A program made the position numbers and the translations under genes. This document shows, one piece after another, positions 53,801 through 64,000 of a stretch of DNA of 64,000 nt (within the stretch, counting starts at the first letter, position 1; each line of letters starts with the position of its first letter). The stretch spans positions 28,553 to 92,552 of the forward strand of contig JAREIK010010427.1 of the NCBI GenBank assembly GCA_029783825.1, in the 5' to 3' direction. The DNA comes from Sapria himalayana. Lineage: Eukaryota > Streptophyta > Magnoliopsida > Malpighiales > Rafflesiaceae. The notes below the pieces were generated by a model that did no database searches, was not told the DNA's origin, and worked only from the letters and a program-made list of their open reading frames with translations.

Positions 53801-55253
53801 TGTTTATTTATATATAATATTAATTACAAAATAAATTGAGTTAGACAGAAATAATTTATATAAATTATTTTTCATCAAAAAATTATTAGATTAAACTTTT
53901 TAAAGAAAAAAATTTTCAAAACAAGATTATTAATATAGTAACATATTTTGCTTTCTTTCTGAATCATTTTAAGTTTTTCGTAATTATATTTTAATTTAAT
54001 ATATATCTATTAATAAATTAGATTATTAATTTATTTTTTTGATCATTATTAGAATATTTATCAATAAATTGTTAATATTGAATTTACATGATATAATTAT
54101 AAGATTATTATAACTAAATATTATATTTACGTTTGAAAATAATTTAAAAATTATTATATTTTTAAAGGTTATCAACTTTGAAAATGAGATAAAATCACAA
54201 AAATAAATTTTTGTTATTTTATTGTTTATTAAAACCTATAAACTACAAAATGCCTAAACACTTAGATCATTAAACTTTAAACCCCAAAATCCTTAAATAC
54301 TTATACATTTAAAACATCTTTAAAGGTTTAGGTATTTATATATAATATATAAATATCTATCAATAAATAAAGTTTATTAACTACTTTTTTGATCATATTA
54401 TAATTTATATTTATATTTAGTTTATTAATATTTATCAATAAAATTATTTATTTTTAATTTACCATGATATATATTATTAGTTTATTATAACTAAATATTG
54501 TATTCACATTTGAAAAAAAAATTAAAATTATTATATTTATAAATGTTATAACCTTACAAAATTGATAAAAAATTTGAAAAATAATTTTTTTGTTATTTCA
54601 TTATTTAAATACAACATATAAACTAACTAACTGCCTAAACACTTAAATCACTAAACTCATAACTCCTAAATACTTAAACCATTAAACCAGTATACCCTAA
54701 TAATTAATCATAAATCTCATTTTTATTTGTATTCATTATAATTTTACTATTCATTTTAATTATTTATTTGTTTATTTTTATAGAAATATTAATTTCAAAA
54801 TAAAATTATGAATGAGACAACATATAATTTAAATAACTTATCTTCATCACAAAAAATTTATAAGCTTAAAAAAGAATCAAAAATTTAAAAATAAAATTAT
54901 TATTCTAGTATATATTTTACTTTGATTTTGAATCGTTTTAGGTTTTGCAAATATATTTTAATTAATATCTATCTTATTAATAATAGTTTATTAATCTATT
55001 TTATGAACAGTATAATATTATCGATCAATAAAATTATTTATATTGAATTTACATGATATTTAATTTTTATGATTATTATAATTAAATATTGTATTAAAAT
55101 TTGAAAAAAAATTAAAAATTATAATATTTTCAATGGTTATAAACTTGAAAATGAGAAAAAATCATAAAAATAATTTTTTGTTATTTAATTATTTAAATAA
55201 AACCTATAAACCACAAACTACCTAAATACTTAAATTACTAAACTCCTAAACCC
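44839..55253 (+). repeat. R1 satellite array 2e, heavily rearranged
   Basis: R1 landmarks near 45400, 45990, 46725, 47290, 47885, 48475, 49075, 49690, 51140, 52155, 52750, 53420, 54170, 54545 and 55135. Spacings are irregular. A monomer near 50265 passes from the pre-palindrome sequence straight into the 8-bp block, so the palindrome is deleted. There are further deletions near 50440 and 51430, and the interval 54170-54545 is only about 375 bp. From about 49500 on, single-base gains and losses relative to sister monomers become frequent. No genes are seen; the 74-codon minus-strand open frame at 45258 is a by-product. Confidence 0.92.
49128..49290 (+). repeat. Small transposed duplication within an R1 monomer
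   Basis: TAGTATAGTCTAAATAATAA with ATCATAAATCTC appears at 49133-49164 in the wrong place, between the TTTTTTGTTATTT segment and the AAACCTATAAACC start of the 8-bp block. The normal copy lies downstream near 49252-49285. The short segment was copied upstream about 120 bp, again interrupting the region just before the 8-bp block. Confidence 0.7.
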
Positions 55254-56264
55254 TATTACTACTGCACACACACATAGCGAATGACCACAAACACACGTGC
55301 ACATATTCTTGTCCAATTTGGTGTAGCATTAGAGGGCCATCAAGTCTTGGAAGCAGCCAGAAGTATGAACCACCAGCTTGTCGAGGGCCTCACTAGCATG
55401 CTGGGATGAAACATTCAGAAAACTGACAAGACCGGCAAAGTGGTCGGGAGTAAACCTAGGAGTAGTTAGGAGTGGATCCCACTAGCCCTATCAGGCAGCA
55501 TAGAGGGCCACCCAACCATCGCCCAACAGGAGTAGTGGGTAATTCCATGATTAATTTGGAGTAGCCGGAAAAATCCGAAAGCATCACCAAGCAGGGGCCT
55601 AGTAAGCAATGGAGTCCAGACCACTCCTAACGGAGAGCGAAAGATTCAAACTTGTAGTTTATGTTTAGTAGTCTTATTTGTATTTTGGACATTGTATGCA
55701 CAATGTACTAATAGAGAACATATCATGAATTACTCACACACACAATCTTGTCTGTTCTCTATGTAGCATGCAATGAGAGCAACTGGACCCATGAGTATCT
55801 CTAATTGGGGCCAACTAGTGCATTTTGTAAATACACATTAGGCGATGTTGCACTCCCGAGAGCAGAAGACCCTCTTTATAGCATTTTGTAATTTTACTTG
55901 TATTCTAGCTTAGGTTGTAATCGTATATAATTAGACTATGCGATGGACCTCATCACACATGCACACCAATGCAGGCATATTTTTTGATATTTTGTCGGTG
56001 CAACATACAGCCACTTCTTGGAGATCAAGGAGGAAGCATTCTAACCCAAGAGATACTATTTTGAGGATCATTGGAGCAAAATAATGTGGAATTCAGAGGT
56101 GATAATGAATTGACAAAGTGCCATAGATATGGACTTGTAGATTTATGGGTATTCAGTTTAACATGTATTCCATTGCATTGCAAAAACATAGGCAAATGCT
56201 TGATGCTGCATGTCACACACATGCACAATCTTATATTTGCATAGTTTTAATATGGTTCATCATT

Positions 56265-56543
56265 CAGGTTCCTCCAAAAGGCTTGGACAATCCGAATGGA
56301 AAGGACGCAGTGAGCATAATGACTAAATGCCAACTCTGAAGTCGGGAATGCCAGGTGATTTTAGTGTATTCATATGCTTGGAATTATTAGGCATTATGTT
56401 TTTTTATGTATTTTATGCATAGAATCATTAAGGTGCATAGAATTTGGTGGGCTGGTCTAAATTAGTCAGCTTTTTAGTCTCTTGTAAGTTGTGTGCCTAA
56501 ATGATAAATAAAGTGTGTATTTTCAAAAAAAAAAAAAAAAAAA
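56265..56543 (+). other. Transcript-like 3' end with poly-A run inside R2 (copy 4)
   Basis: CATTCAG is followed by VPPKGLD, after which the loss of one base shifts the frame relative to copies 2 and 3. AATAAA lies at 56507-56512 and a pure A run at 56525-56543. This is the longest uninterrupted poly-A of the four copies. Confidence 0.4.
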
Positions 56544-56546
56544 TAA

Positions 56547-56613
56547 TCCCTAAACTTTAAATCCTAAATTTAAACCATAAATTATAACCCTAACCCATAA
56601 ACCCTAAATCCTA
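56547..56613 (+). repeat. Degenerate 7-bp telomere-like tract in R2 copy 4
   Basis: Heptamer-phase units such as CCCTAAA, TCCTAAA, CCATAAA and CCCTAAA follow the poly-A run. The tract is about ten bases shorter than in copy 2, with AATCCCTAAACTTTAAATCC at its start, a variant shared only with copy 5. Confidence 0.83.
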
Positions 56614-57727
56614 TATGTCATGTTTTGCACTTTTATAATCAAATGACTAAGTGTTAAATTTAAATTTAAATTCACAACTTTTAGGAATGTCACAAATTTA
56701 TATTTTTGTATATGTTACACAAAGTTATGACTCAAGGGGTGAGTTATGGATTCAGTCACTTTCTTACTTTAGATTTTTGTAGCATTAGCAATGGTCATGA
56801 TTGTATATTTTGTCTCTAGAACACAAAATCATATTGATGAGAAAATGCCATAACTTGTGTCTCTTTGTTGAACATATTGTTATGGCACTAAGAATGATCA
56901 TGAATACATATTTAATCACTATAATACTGGTTCACAGTATTGGATATGACCATAGCTTGTACATTTTATCTTTATATTTCAAAGTCATTGCACTAGGAAT
57001 GATTGTAACTTTGGACATTCCTCAAGAGCAAAAGTCATGACCCTAGAAATAGTTAAAGCTCGAGTACTACTCTTTATAACTTTTTATAGCTAAAATTCTT
57101 GGGATTGGAAATATCACTATGGCTTTTTCCTTTGATTTCTGACCTGAAGTGTCAATATGCAAGACTAATATTTTGAGCAATGATTAAAACCGTTTATACA
57201 ATTGTATATGATTCATTTGCACCTTTTTGGGTATTGTGAGCTTGTATACATAACTCATTTAATATAAAATAAATAAATGATACTTTACATATCCATGAGG
57301 ATATAATAAGGGGGCTTAGACATGCCAATAAAATATATTTTTTGATTCTTGATTGAAAGAGAGCCCATACTTCTTTCCCTGCTCAAGCTGCCATGGTGCT
57401 AGTTTGTTCTAATAGGCTATAAAATCATTATTTTTTTTGGAGTTGAACTATGTTTTAAAAAAATTGCTTTGAGTGTGTGCATGAGAGATATTTTAGAAGA
57501 AATTATATAATCAATATAAATAGCATCTTCAATAACTAGCTATTTCAACATATAGAGGTACAACTTTGGTTTAGTCTGTTAGCGTACATGAGTTAAATAC
57601 CTTTGATAGCCCAGTGATTCAACATCAAATATGATGAGACATAATAGAGATAAAGTAAAAGCTCATATTATTTTGGTTAGAGCTTTAGTAATCATTCTAG
57701 AGTTGAGAGAGGAACAAAATAAATTAT

Positions 57728-58573
57728 TTTAATTATTCATATAATTTAAATTTTATTTTATTTATTTATCAGTTTATTTGTATAGAAATATTAATTACAA
57801 AATAAATTATTAGTGAGATGGATCTAATTTAAATTTAACTGGTATATCCTAAATAATAAAGAATAAATCTCATTTTTTTCATTTTAATTTTAAATATTCA
57901 AATTTAAATATTTATTTGTTTATTTTTATATAAATATTAATTACTAAATAAATTATGAGTTACACAAATATAATTTATATAAATTATTTTTTATCAAAAT
58001 AATATAGATAAACTTTTTAATAGAAAAAAAATTTTAAAACAAAAAATTATTATATAGTAATATATTTCCCTTTGCTTCTATTTCATTTTAGGTTTTGTAA
58101 ATATATTTTAATTGATATCTATCTTATTAATAATAGATTATTAAGTAATTTTTTCATTATTATTAGAATTTTTATCTATAAAAACTTTTATATTGAATTT
58201 ATATGATATATATATAATGATTATTATAACTAAATATTGTATTCACTTTTGAAAAAAAAATTTAAAATTATCACATTTTCAAAGGTTTTAACCTTTGAAA
58301 ATGTGAAAAAATAAAAAAAATAAATTTTTTGTTATTTCATTTTTTATATAAAATTATTTATATTGAATTTACATGATATTTAATTTTTATGATTATTATA
58401 ATTAAATATTGTATTAAAATTTGAAAAAAAATTAAAAATTATAATATTTTCAATGGTTATAAACTTGAAAATGAGAATCATCATAAAAATAATTTTTTTG
58501 TTATTTAATTATTTAAATAAAACCTATAAACCACAAACTACCTAAATACTTAAATTACTAAACTCCTAAACCC
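57728..58573 (+). repeat. R1 satellite segment between R2 copies 4 and 5
   Basis: About 0.85 kb of R1. It resumes at TTAATTATTCATATAATTTA after R2 and carries two palindrome regions (near 58285 and 58455) only 170 bp apart, because the tandem-duplication junction at about 58345 falls between them. The first dyad is flanked by CACATTTT/AAAATGTG, giving a 34-bp near-perfect palindrome with one mismatched central pair. No genes are seen. Confidence 0.9.
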
Positions 58574-59577
58574 TATTACTACTGCACCACACACACATAG
58601 CGAATGACAACAAACACACGTGCACATATTCTTGTCCAATTTGGTGTAGCATTTAGAGGGGCCAGCAAGTCTTGGAAGCAGCCAGAAGTATGAACCACCA
58701 GCTTGTCGAGGGCCTCACTAGCATGCTGGGATGATAACATTCAGAAAACTGACAAGACCGAGCAAATTGGTCGGGAGTAAACCTAGGAGTAGCTAGGAGT
58801 GGATCCCACTAGCCCTATCAGGCAGCATAGAGAGCCACCCAACCATCGCCCAACAGGAGTAGCGGGTAATCCATGATTAATTGGAGAGCCGGAAAAATCC
58901 GAAGCATCACCAAGCAGGGCCAGTAAGCAATGGAGTCCAGACCATCCACACGAGAGAGAAGATTCAAACTTGTAGTTTATGTTTATAATCTTATTTGTAT
59001 TTTGGACATTGTATGCACAATGTACTTATAGAGAAATATCATGAATTACACCACACACAATCTTGTCTGTTCTCTATGTAACATGCAATGAGGGAAACTA
59101 GACCCATGAGTATCTCTAATTGGGGCCAACTGTGCATTTTGTAAATACACATTAGGCGATGCTGCACTCCCGAGAGCAGAGAAGACTCATCTTTATAGCA
59201 TTTTGTAATTTTACTTGTATTCTAGCTTGGTTGTAATCGTATATAATTAGACTATGCGATGGACCTCATCACACATGCACACCGATGCAGGCATATTTTT
59301 TGATATTTTGTCGCTGCAACATACAGCCACTTCTTGGAGATCAAGGAGGAAGCATTCTAACCCAAGAGATACTCTTTGAGCATCATTTGAGCAAAATAAT
59401 GTGAAATTCAGAGGTGATAATGAATTGACAAAGTGCCATAGATATGGACTTGTAGATTTATGGGTATTCAGTTTTACATGTATTCCATTGCATTGCAATA
59501 ACATAGGCAAATGCTTGATGCTGCATGTCACACACATGCACAATCTTATATTTGCATAGTTTTAATATGGTTCATCA

Positions 59578-59855
59578 TTCAGGTTCCTCCAAAAGGCTTG
59601 GACAATCCGAATGGAAAGGACGCAGTGAGCATAATGACTAAATGCCAACTCTGAAGTCCGGGAATGCCAGGTGATTTAGTTGTATTCATATGCTTGGAAT
59701 TATTAGGCATTATGTTTTTTTATGTATTTTATGCATAGAATCATTAAGGTGCATAGGATTTGGTGGGCTGGCCTAAATTAGTCAGTTTTAGTCTCTTGTA
59801 AGTTGTGTGCCTAAATGATAATAAAGTGTGTATTTTCAAAAAAAAACAAAAAAAA
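59578..59855 (+). other. Transcript-like 3' end with poly-A run inside R2 (copy 5)
   Basis: CATTCAG then VPPKGLD with the same frame-shifting base loss as copy 4, AATAAA at 59820-59825 and an A-rich run at 59838-59855 broken by one C. The shared base loss shows that copies 4 and 5 descend from one parent. Confidence 0.4.
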
Positions 59856-59857
59856 CA

Positions 59858-59921
59858 TAATCCCTAAACTTTAAATCCTAAATTTAAACCATAAATTATA
59901 ACCCTAACCCATAAACCCTAA
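59858..59921 (+). repeat. Degenerate 7-bp telomere-like tract in R2 copy 5
   Basis: Same heptamer series as copy 4 (CCCTAAA, TCCTAAA, CCATAAA, CCCTAAA), shortened at its distal end, where AAATCCT has been lost before ATATGTCATG. Confidence 0.82.
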
Positions 59922-61029
59922 ATTATATGTCATGTTTTGCACTTTTATAATCAAATGACTAAGTGTTAAATTTAAATTTAAATTCACAACTTTTAGGAAT
60001 GTCACAAATTTATATTTTTGTATATGTTACACAATGTTATGACTCAAGGGGTGAGTTATGGATTCAGTCACTTTCTTACTTTAGATTATTGTAGCATTAG
60101 CAATGGTCATGATTGTATATTTTGTCTCTAGAACACAAAATCATATCGATGAGAAAATGCCATAACTTGTGTCTCTCTGTTGAACATATTGTTATGGAAC
60201 TAAGAATGATCATGATACATATTTAATCACCATAATACTGGTTCACAGTATTGGATATGACCATAACTTGTACATTTTATCTTTATATTTCAAAGTCATT
60301 GCACTACGAATGATTGTAACTTTGGACATTCCTCAAGAGCAAAAGTCATGACCCTAGAAATAGTTTAAAGCTCGAGTACTACTCTTTATAACTTTTTATA
60401 GCTAAAATTCTTGGGATTTGAAATATCACTATGGCTTTTTCCTTTGATTTCTGACCTGAAGTGTCAATATGCAAGACTATATTTTGAGCAATTATTAAAA
60501 CCATTTATACATTTGTATATGATTCATTTGCACCTTTTTGGTATTGTGAGCTTGTATACATAACTCATTTATATAAAAATAAATAAATGATACTTTACAT
60601 ATCCATGAGGATATAATAAGGGGGCTTAGACATGCCAATAAAATATATTTTTTGATTCTTGATTGAAAGAGAGCCCATACTTCTTTCCCTGCTCAAGCTG
60701 CCATGGTGCTAGAATTTCTAATAGGCTATAAAATCATTATTTTTTTAGAGGTGAACTATGTTTTAAAAAAATTGCTTAGAGTGTGTGCATGAGAGATATT
60801 AGAAGAAATTATATAATCAATTAAATAGCATCTTCAATAACTAGCTATTTCAACATATAGAGGTACAACTTTGGTTTAGTCTGTTAGCGTACATGAGTTA
60901 AATACCTTTGATAGCCCAGTGATTCAACATCAAATATGATGAGACATAATAGAGATAAAGTAAAAGCTCATATTATTTTGGTTAGAGCTTTAGCAATCAT
61001 TCTAGAGTTGAGAGAGGAACAAAATAAAT

Positions 61030-64000
61030 TATTTTAATTATTCACTATAATTTAAATTTTATTTTATTTATTTATCAGTTTATTTGTATAGAAATATTAA
61101 TATAAATAAATTATTAGTGAGATGGATCTAATTTAAATTTAACTGGTATATCCTAAATAATAAAGAATAAATCTCATTTTTTTCATTTTAATTTTAAATA
61201 TTCAAATTTAAATATTTATTTGTTTATTTTTATATAAATATTAATTACTAATAATTATGAGTTACACAAATATAATTTATATAAATTATTTTTTATCAAA
61301 ATAATATAGATAAACTTTTTAATAGAAAAAAAATTTCAAAACAAAAAATTATTATATAGTATATATTTCCCTTTGCTTCTATTTCATTTTAGGTTTTGTA
61401 AATATATTTTAATTGATATCTATCTTATTAATAATAGATTATAAGTAATTTTTTCATTATTATTAGAATTTTTATCTATAAAAAACTTTTATATTGAATT
61501 TATATGATATATAAATATAATGATTATTATAACTAATATTGTATTCACTTTTTTAAAAAAAATTTAAAATTATCACATTTTCAAAGGTTTTAACCTTTGA
61601 AAATGTGAAAAAATAAAAAAAATAAATTTTTTGTTGTTCATTTTTTTTTATATAAAAACTATAGATCATTAAATGCTTACTTACTTAATCATTAAGCTCA
61701 AATCCTGAAACCCCTAAATACATAAACCTTTTAACAGCTATATACTACTTAATAAATAATAAATCTCATTTATTTCTATTTATTATAATTTTAAAAATCA
61801 ATTTTAATTATTTATAGTTTAATTTTTTACAAAAATTAATTAGAAAATAAATTTCGAGTGATACAAATATTATTTAATTAATTTATTTTAATAAAAAAAA
61901 ATATAAGCTAATAAAAAAAAGAAAAATTTTAAAAATTAAATATTATTATTAGTAATATATCTTGATTTGATTTTGAATCATTTTTGTTATTTAAATATTT
62001 TTATTTATATTAATATTATTAATAATAGTTTATTAATTTAAATTTTGATCATTATTATAATATCTATCATTAAATTATTTATATTGAATTTTATGATATA
62101 TAAGTAGTAGATTAATATAATTATACATGGTATTCACATTTCAAAAAATTTAAAAAATTATTTTATTTTCAAAGGTTATAACCTTTGAAAATTAGAAAAA
62201 ATCAAAAATAGAATTTTAAATTTTTATTATATAAATAAAACCTATAAATTACTAAATAATCAACACATTAAACCGGCATACCATATATAAAAATTATAAA
62301 TCTCATTTTAATTTGTATTCATTATAATTTTAAATATTCATTTTATTTATTTATTAGTTTATTTTTATAGAAATATGAATCAAAAAATAAATAATGAGTG
62401 ATACAAATATAATTTTAATAATTTTTTTTAATCAAAAAAAATAAGCTTATATAAAGAAGTAAAAATTTAAAAACAAAAAATTATTAAGTAGTAATATATT
62501 TTACTTTGATTTTGAATCGTTATATATAGGTTTTGCAATTTTATTTTAATTGCGATCAATCTTATTAATAATAGTTTATTAATTTATTATATGATCATTT
62601 TTATAATATCGAACAATAAATTACTTATATTCATTAAAATGTCTAATAATTATTAAGTTATTATAACTAAATATTATATTTACATTTGAAAAAAATTTGA
62701 AAATTATTAAATTTCAAAGGTATAACCTTAAAAAATGAAAAAATCAAAAAAAATTAATTTTTTCGTTTTTTCATCCTTTAAAAAAACTATAAATCACTAA
62801 AGGTCTAAAAAATTAAATCTATAGACTCCTAAACCCCAAAACCCACTAAATAATTAAACATTAAACCTATATACCTAAATAAAATAATAAATCATTTTTA
62901 TTGTATTCAGTATAATTTTAAATATTCATTTAAATTATTTTTTAGTTTATTTTTATAGAAATATTAATTACAAAATAATAATGAGTGAGACAGATATAAT
63001 TTAATCAATTATTTTTATGAAAAAAAATAAGATTATAAAAATAAATAAAATTTCTAAATTTATTTAGTAATATAATTTACTTTGATTTTGAATTATTTTG
63101 CGTTCGGAAAATATATTTAATTATATCTATTAATAATAGTTTATTAATTTATTTTTGATCAATTTTAATATATATTAATACATTTTTTTATATTGAATCT
63201 ACAAAAAATATAATTATTAAGATTTTTATAAACAAGTATTGTATTCATATTTTAGAAACTATTAAAAAATTATTATATTTATAAAGGTGATAACCTTTGA
63301 AAATTACGAAAATTCATAAAAATAAATTTTTTGTTATTCATTGATTAAAAAACCTATAACACTAAATGTGTAAACATATAAATCAATAAACTCCTTAACC
63401 CCAAACCACAAAAAACTTAAACAATTAAATAGTTATACCCTGAATAATAAATCATAAATCTCATTTTTATTAGTATTCATTAATTTTAAATATATATTTT
63501 AATTATCTTATTAATAATTGATTTATTTCTTTTTTATGATCATTTATAAGAATATCAATAAAATAGTTTATATTGAAACTATATTATTATAATTATTATG
63601 AATTATAACTTCATATGGTATTTAGTTTTCAAAAAAATTTAAAAATATTATATTTTCAATGTTAAAACTTCAAAAATCAGAAAAAAAACAAAAATAATTT
63701 TTTTGTTATTTTATTTTTTATATAAACCTATAAACCACTAAATGACTAAATATTAAATGACTAAACTCCTAAACCCCGAAGCCCATAAATAGTTAAAACT
63801 TAATAGTATAGTCTAAATAATAATCATAAATCTCAGTTTTATTAGTATTCATATAATTTTAAAATTCATTTTAATTATTTATCAGTTTTTTTATAGAATA
63901 TTAATTACAAAATAAATTATTAGGACATATATTTAAATAATTTATTTTTCATCAAAAAAAATGCTCATAAAGAGGCAAATTTAAAAATAAAATTATTATT
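61030..64000 (+). repeat. R1 satellite array 2g (runs off the window)
   Basis: Main-orientation R1 with palindrome-region landmarks near 61585, 62175, 62710, 63290 and 63655. The monomers correspond in order to 46725-49440. Several are shortened (62175-62710 and 63290-63655), and single-base losses are common (for example ATTAATATAAATAAATT near 61097 where sisters have ATTACAAAATAAATT). No genes are seen. Confidence 0.92.

Larger units (their letters stand above)
55254..57727 (+). repeat. R2 repeat unit, full length (copy 4)
   Basis: About 2.47 kb, with the same boundaries in the satellite as copies 3 and 5. It starts TATTACTACTGCACACACAC after AAACTCCTAAACCC and ends in GAGGAACAAAATAAATTATT. 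It has extra single bases relative to copies 3 and 5 (for example GGAGTAGCCGG for GGAGAGCC, CAGGGGCCTAG for CAGGGCCAG). The plus-strand frame at 56801-57040 and the minus-strand frame at 56025-56228 have counterparts only because copies are duplicated. Neither is kept open in all copies. Confidence 0.9.
58574..61029 (+). repeat. R2 repeat unit, full length (copy 5)
   Basis: About 2.46 kb, sister of copy 4. It starts TATTACTACTGCACCACACA and ends at AGAGGAACAAAATAAATTAT. The 98-codon minus-strand frame 59247-59543 is an extended version of a shorter frame in copy 4 and differs by frameshift, so it is not a conserved gene. No terminal repeats or target-site duplication are seen. Confidence 0.9.
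55030..61655 (+). repeat. Direct tandem duplication of a 3.3-kb R1+R2 unit
   Basis: 55030-58349 and 58350-61655 are near-identical. Each has the end of an R1 monomer, a full R2 and about 0.8 kb of R1 ending in TTTTCAAAGGTTTTAACC. The junction near 58345 joins the ATATAAAA tail of the first unit to AATTATTTATATTGAATTTA of the second, at an A/T-rich microhomology. The copies differ mainly by single-base indels, so the duplication is the youngest rearrangement here, or an assembly effect. Confidence 0.85.
53070..64000 (+). repeat. Segmental duplication, copy B (runs off the window)
   Basis: Counterpart of 38200-49440, offset by roughly 15 kb. It lacks the solo-LTR-like insertion and about 2.3 kb of R1, and contains an extra 3.3-kb tandem duplication including R2. 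The alignment is still continuing when the window ends. Confidence 0.7.

Noticed and set aside
59247..59543. 98-codon minus-strand open frame in R2 copy 5 and its 67-codon version at 56025-56228
   Set aside because: It differs by frameshift between sister copies and lies antisense to the transcript-like end. It is similar only because of tandem duplication.
1..64000. Calling the window a functional centromere
   Set aside because: Tandem satellite plus dyads is compatible with it, but sequence alone cannot show CENH3 occupancy. No centromere-type chromovirus retrotransposon was recognised.

Overview
This window is plant nuclear heterochromatin made almost wholly of a very AT-rich tandem satellite with transposable-element insertions. 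I see no intact protein-coding gene, no tRNA or rRNA gene and no CRISPR array. A flowering plant is indicated by three things: a plant L1-type LINE with a C-terminal zf-RVT region, a BED-finger hAT transposase relic, and degenerate CCCTAAA (Arabidopsis-type) telomere-like tracts. The species and the chromosomal position (centromeric, pericentromeric or subtelomeric) cannot be read from the sequence.

Two repeat families explain nearly everything. R1 is a satellite with a monomer of about 600 bp and a longer form of about 750 bp. Each typical monomer has (i) a palindrome with core CAAAGGTTATAACCTTTG, (ii) about 50 bp further on, a block of about 80 bp with strict 8-bp periodicity resembling a stretched telomere repeat (ACNCCTAA-like), and (iii) a long AT-rich remainder. 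R2 is a more GC-balanced unit of about 2.46 kb found inside the R1 arrays. It carries a polyadenylation-like 3' end (AATAAA, then a poly-A run), immediately followed by a tract of true 7-bp telomere-like repeats.

Layout: 1-230 R2 fragment; 231-8945 R1 array in inverted orientation; 8946-8972 fold-back junction; 8957-10185 R2 fragment; 10186-13526 R1; 13527-16898 decayed hAT transposon; 16899-25665 R1; 25666-28005 5'-truncated dead L1 LINE with a 16-bp target-site duplication; 28006-38721 R1; 38722-39294 short insertion, possibly a solo LTR; 39295-42368 R1; 42369-44838 full R2; 44839-55253 R1, with many deletions and single-base indels; 55254-57727 full R2; 57728-58573 R1; 58574-61029 full R2; 61030-64000 R1. 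The 55.0-61.6 kb part is a direct tandem duplication of about 3.3 kb. The stretch from about 38.2 to 49.4 kb is a diverged duplicate of about 53.1 to 64.0 kb.

Nothing here works as an encoded pathway. What is of interest is the architecture: a satellite combining a conserved perfect palindrome with an 8-bp telomere-like block, independent insertions clustering in that block, a second unit joining a poly-A end to 7-bp telomeric repeats, and an inverted array with a snap-back junction.
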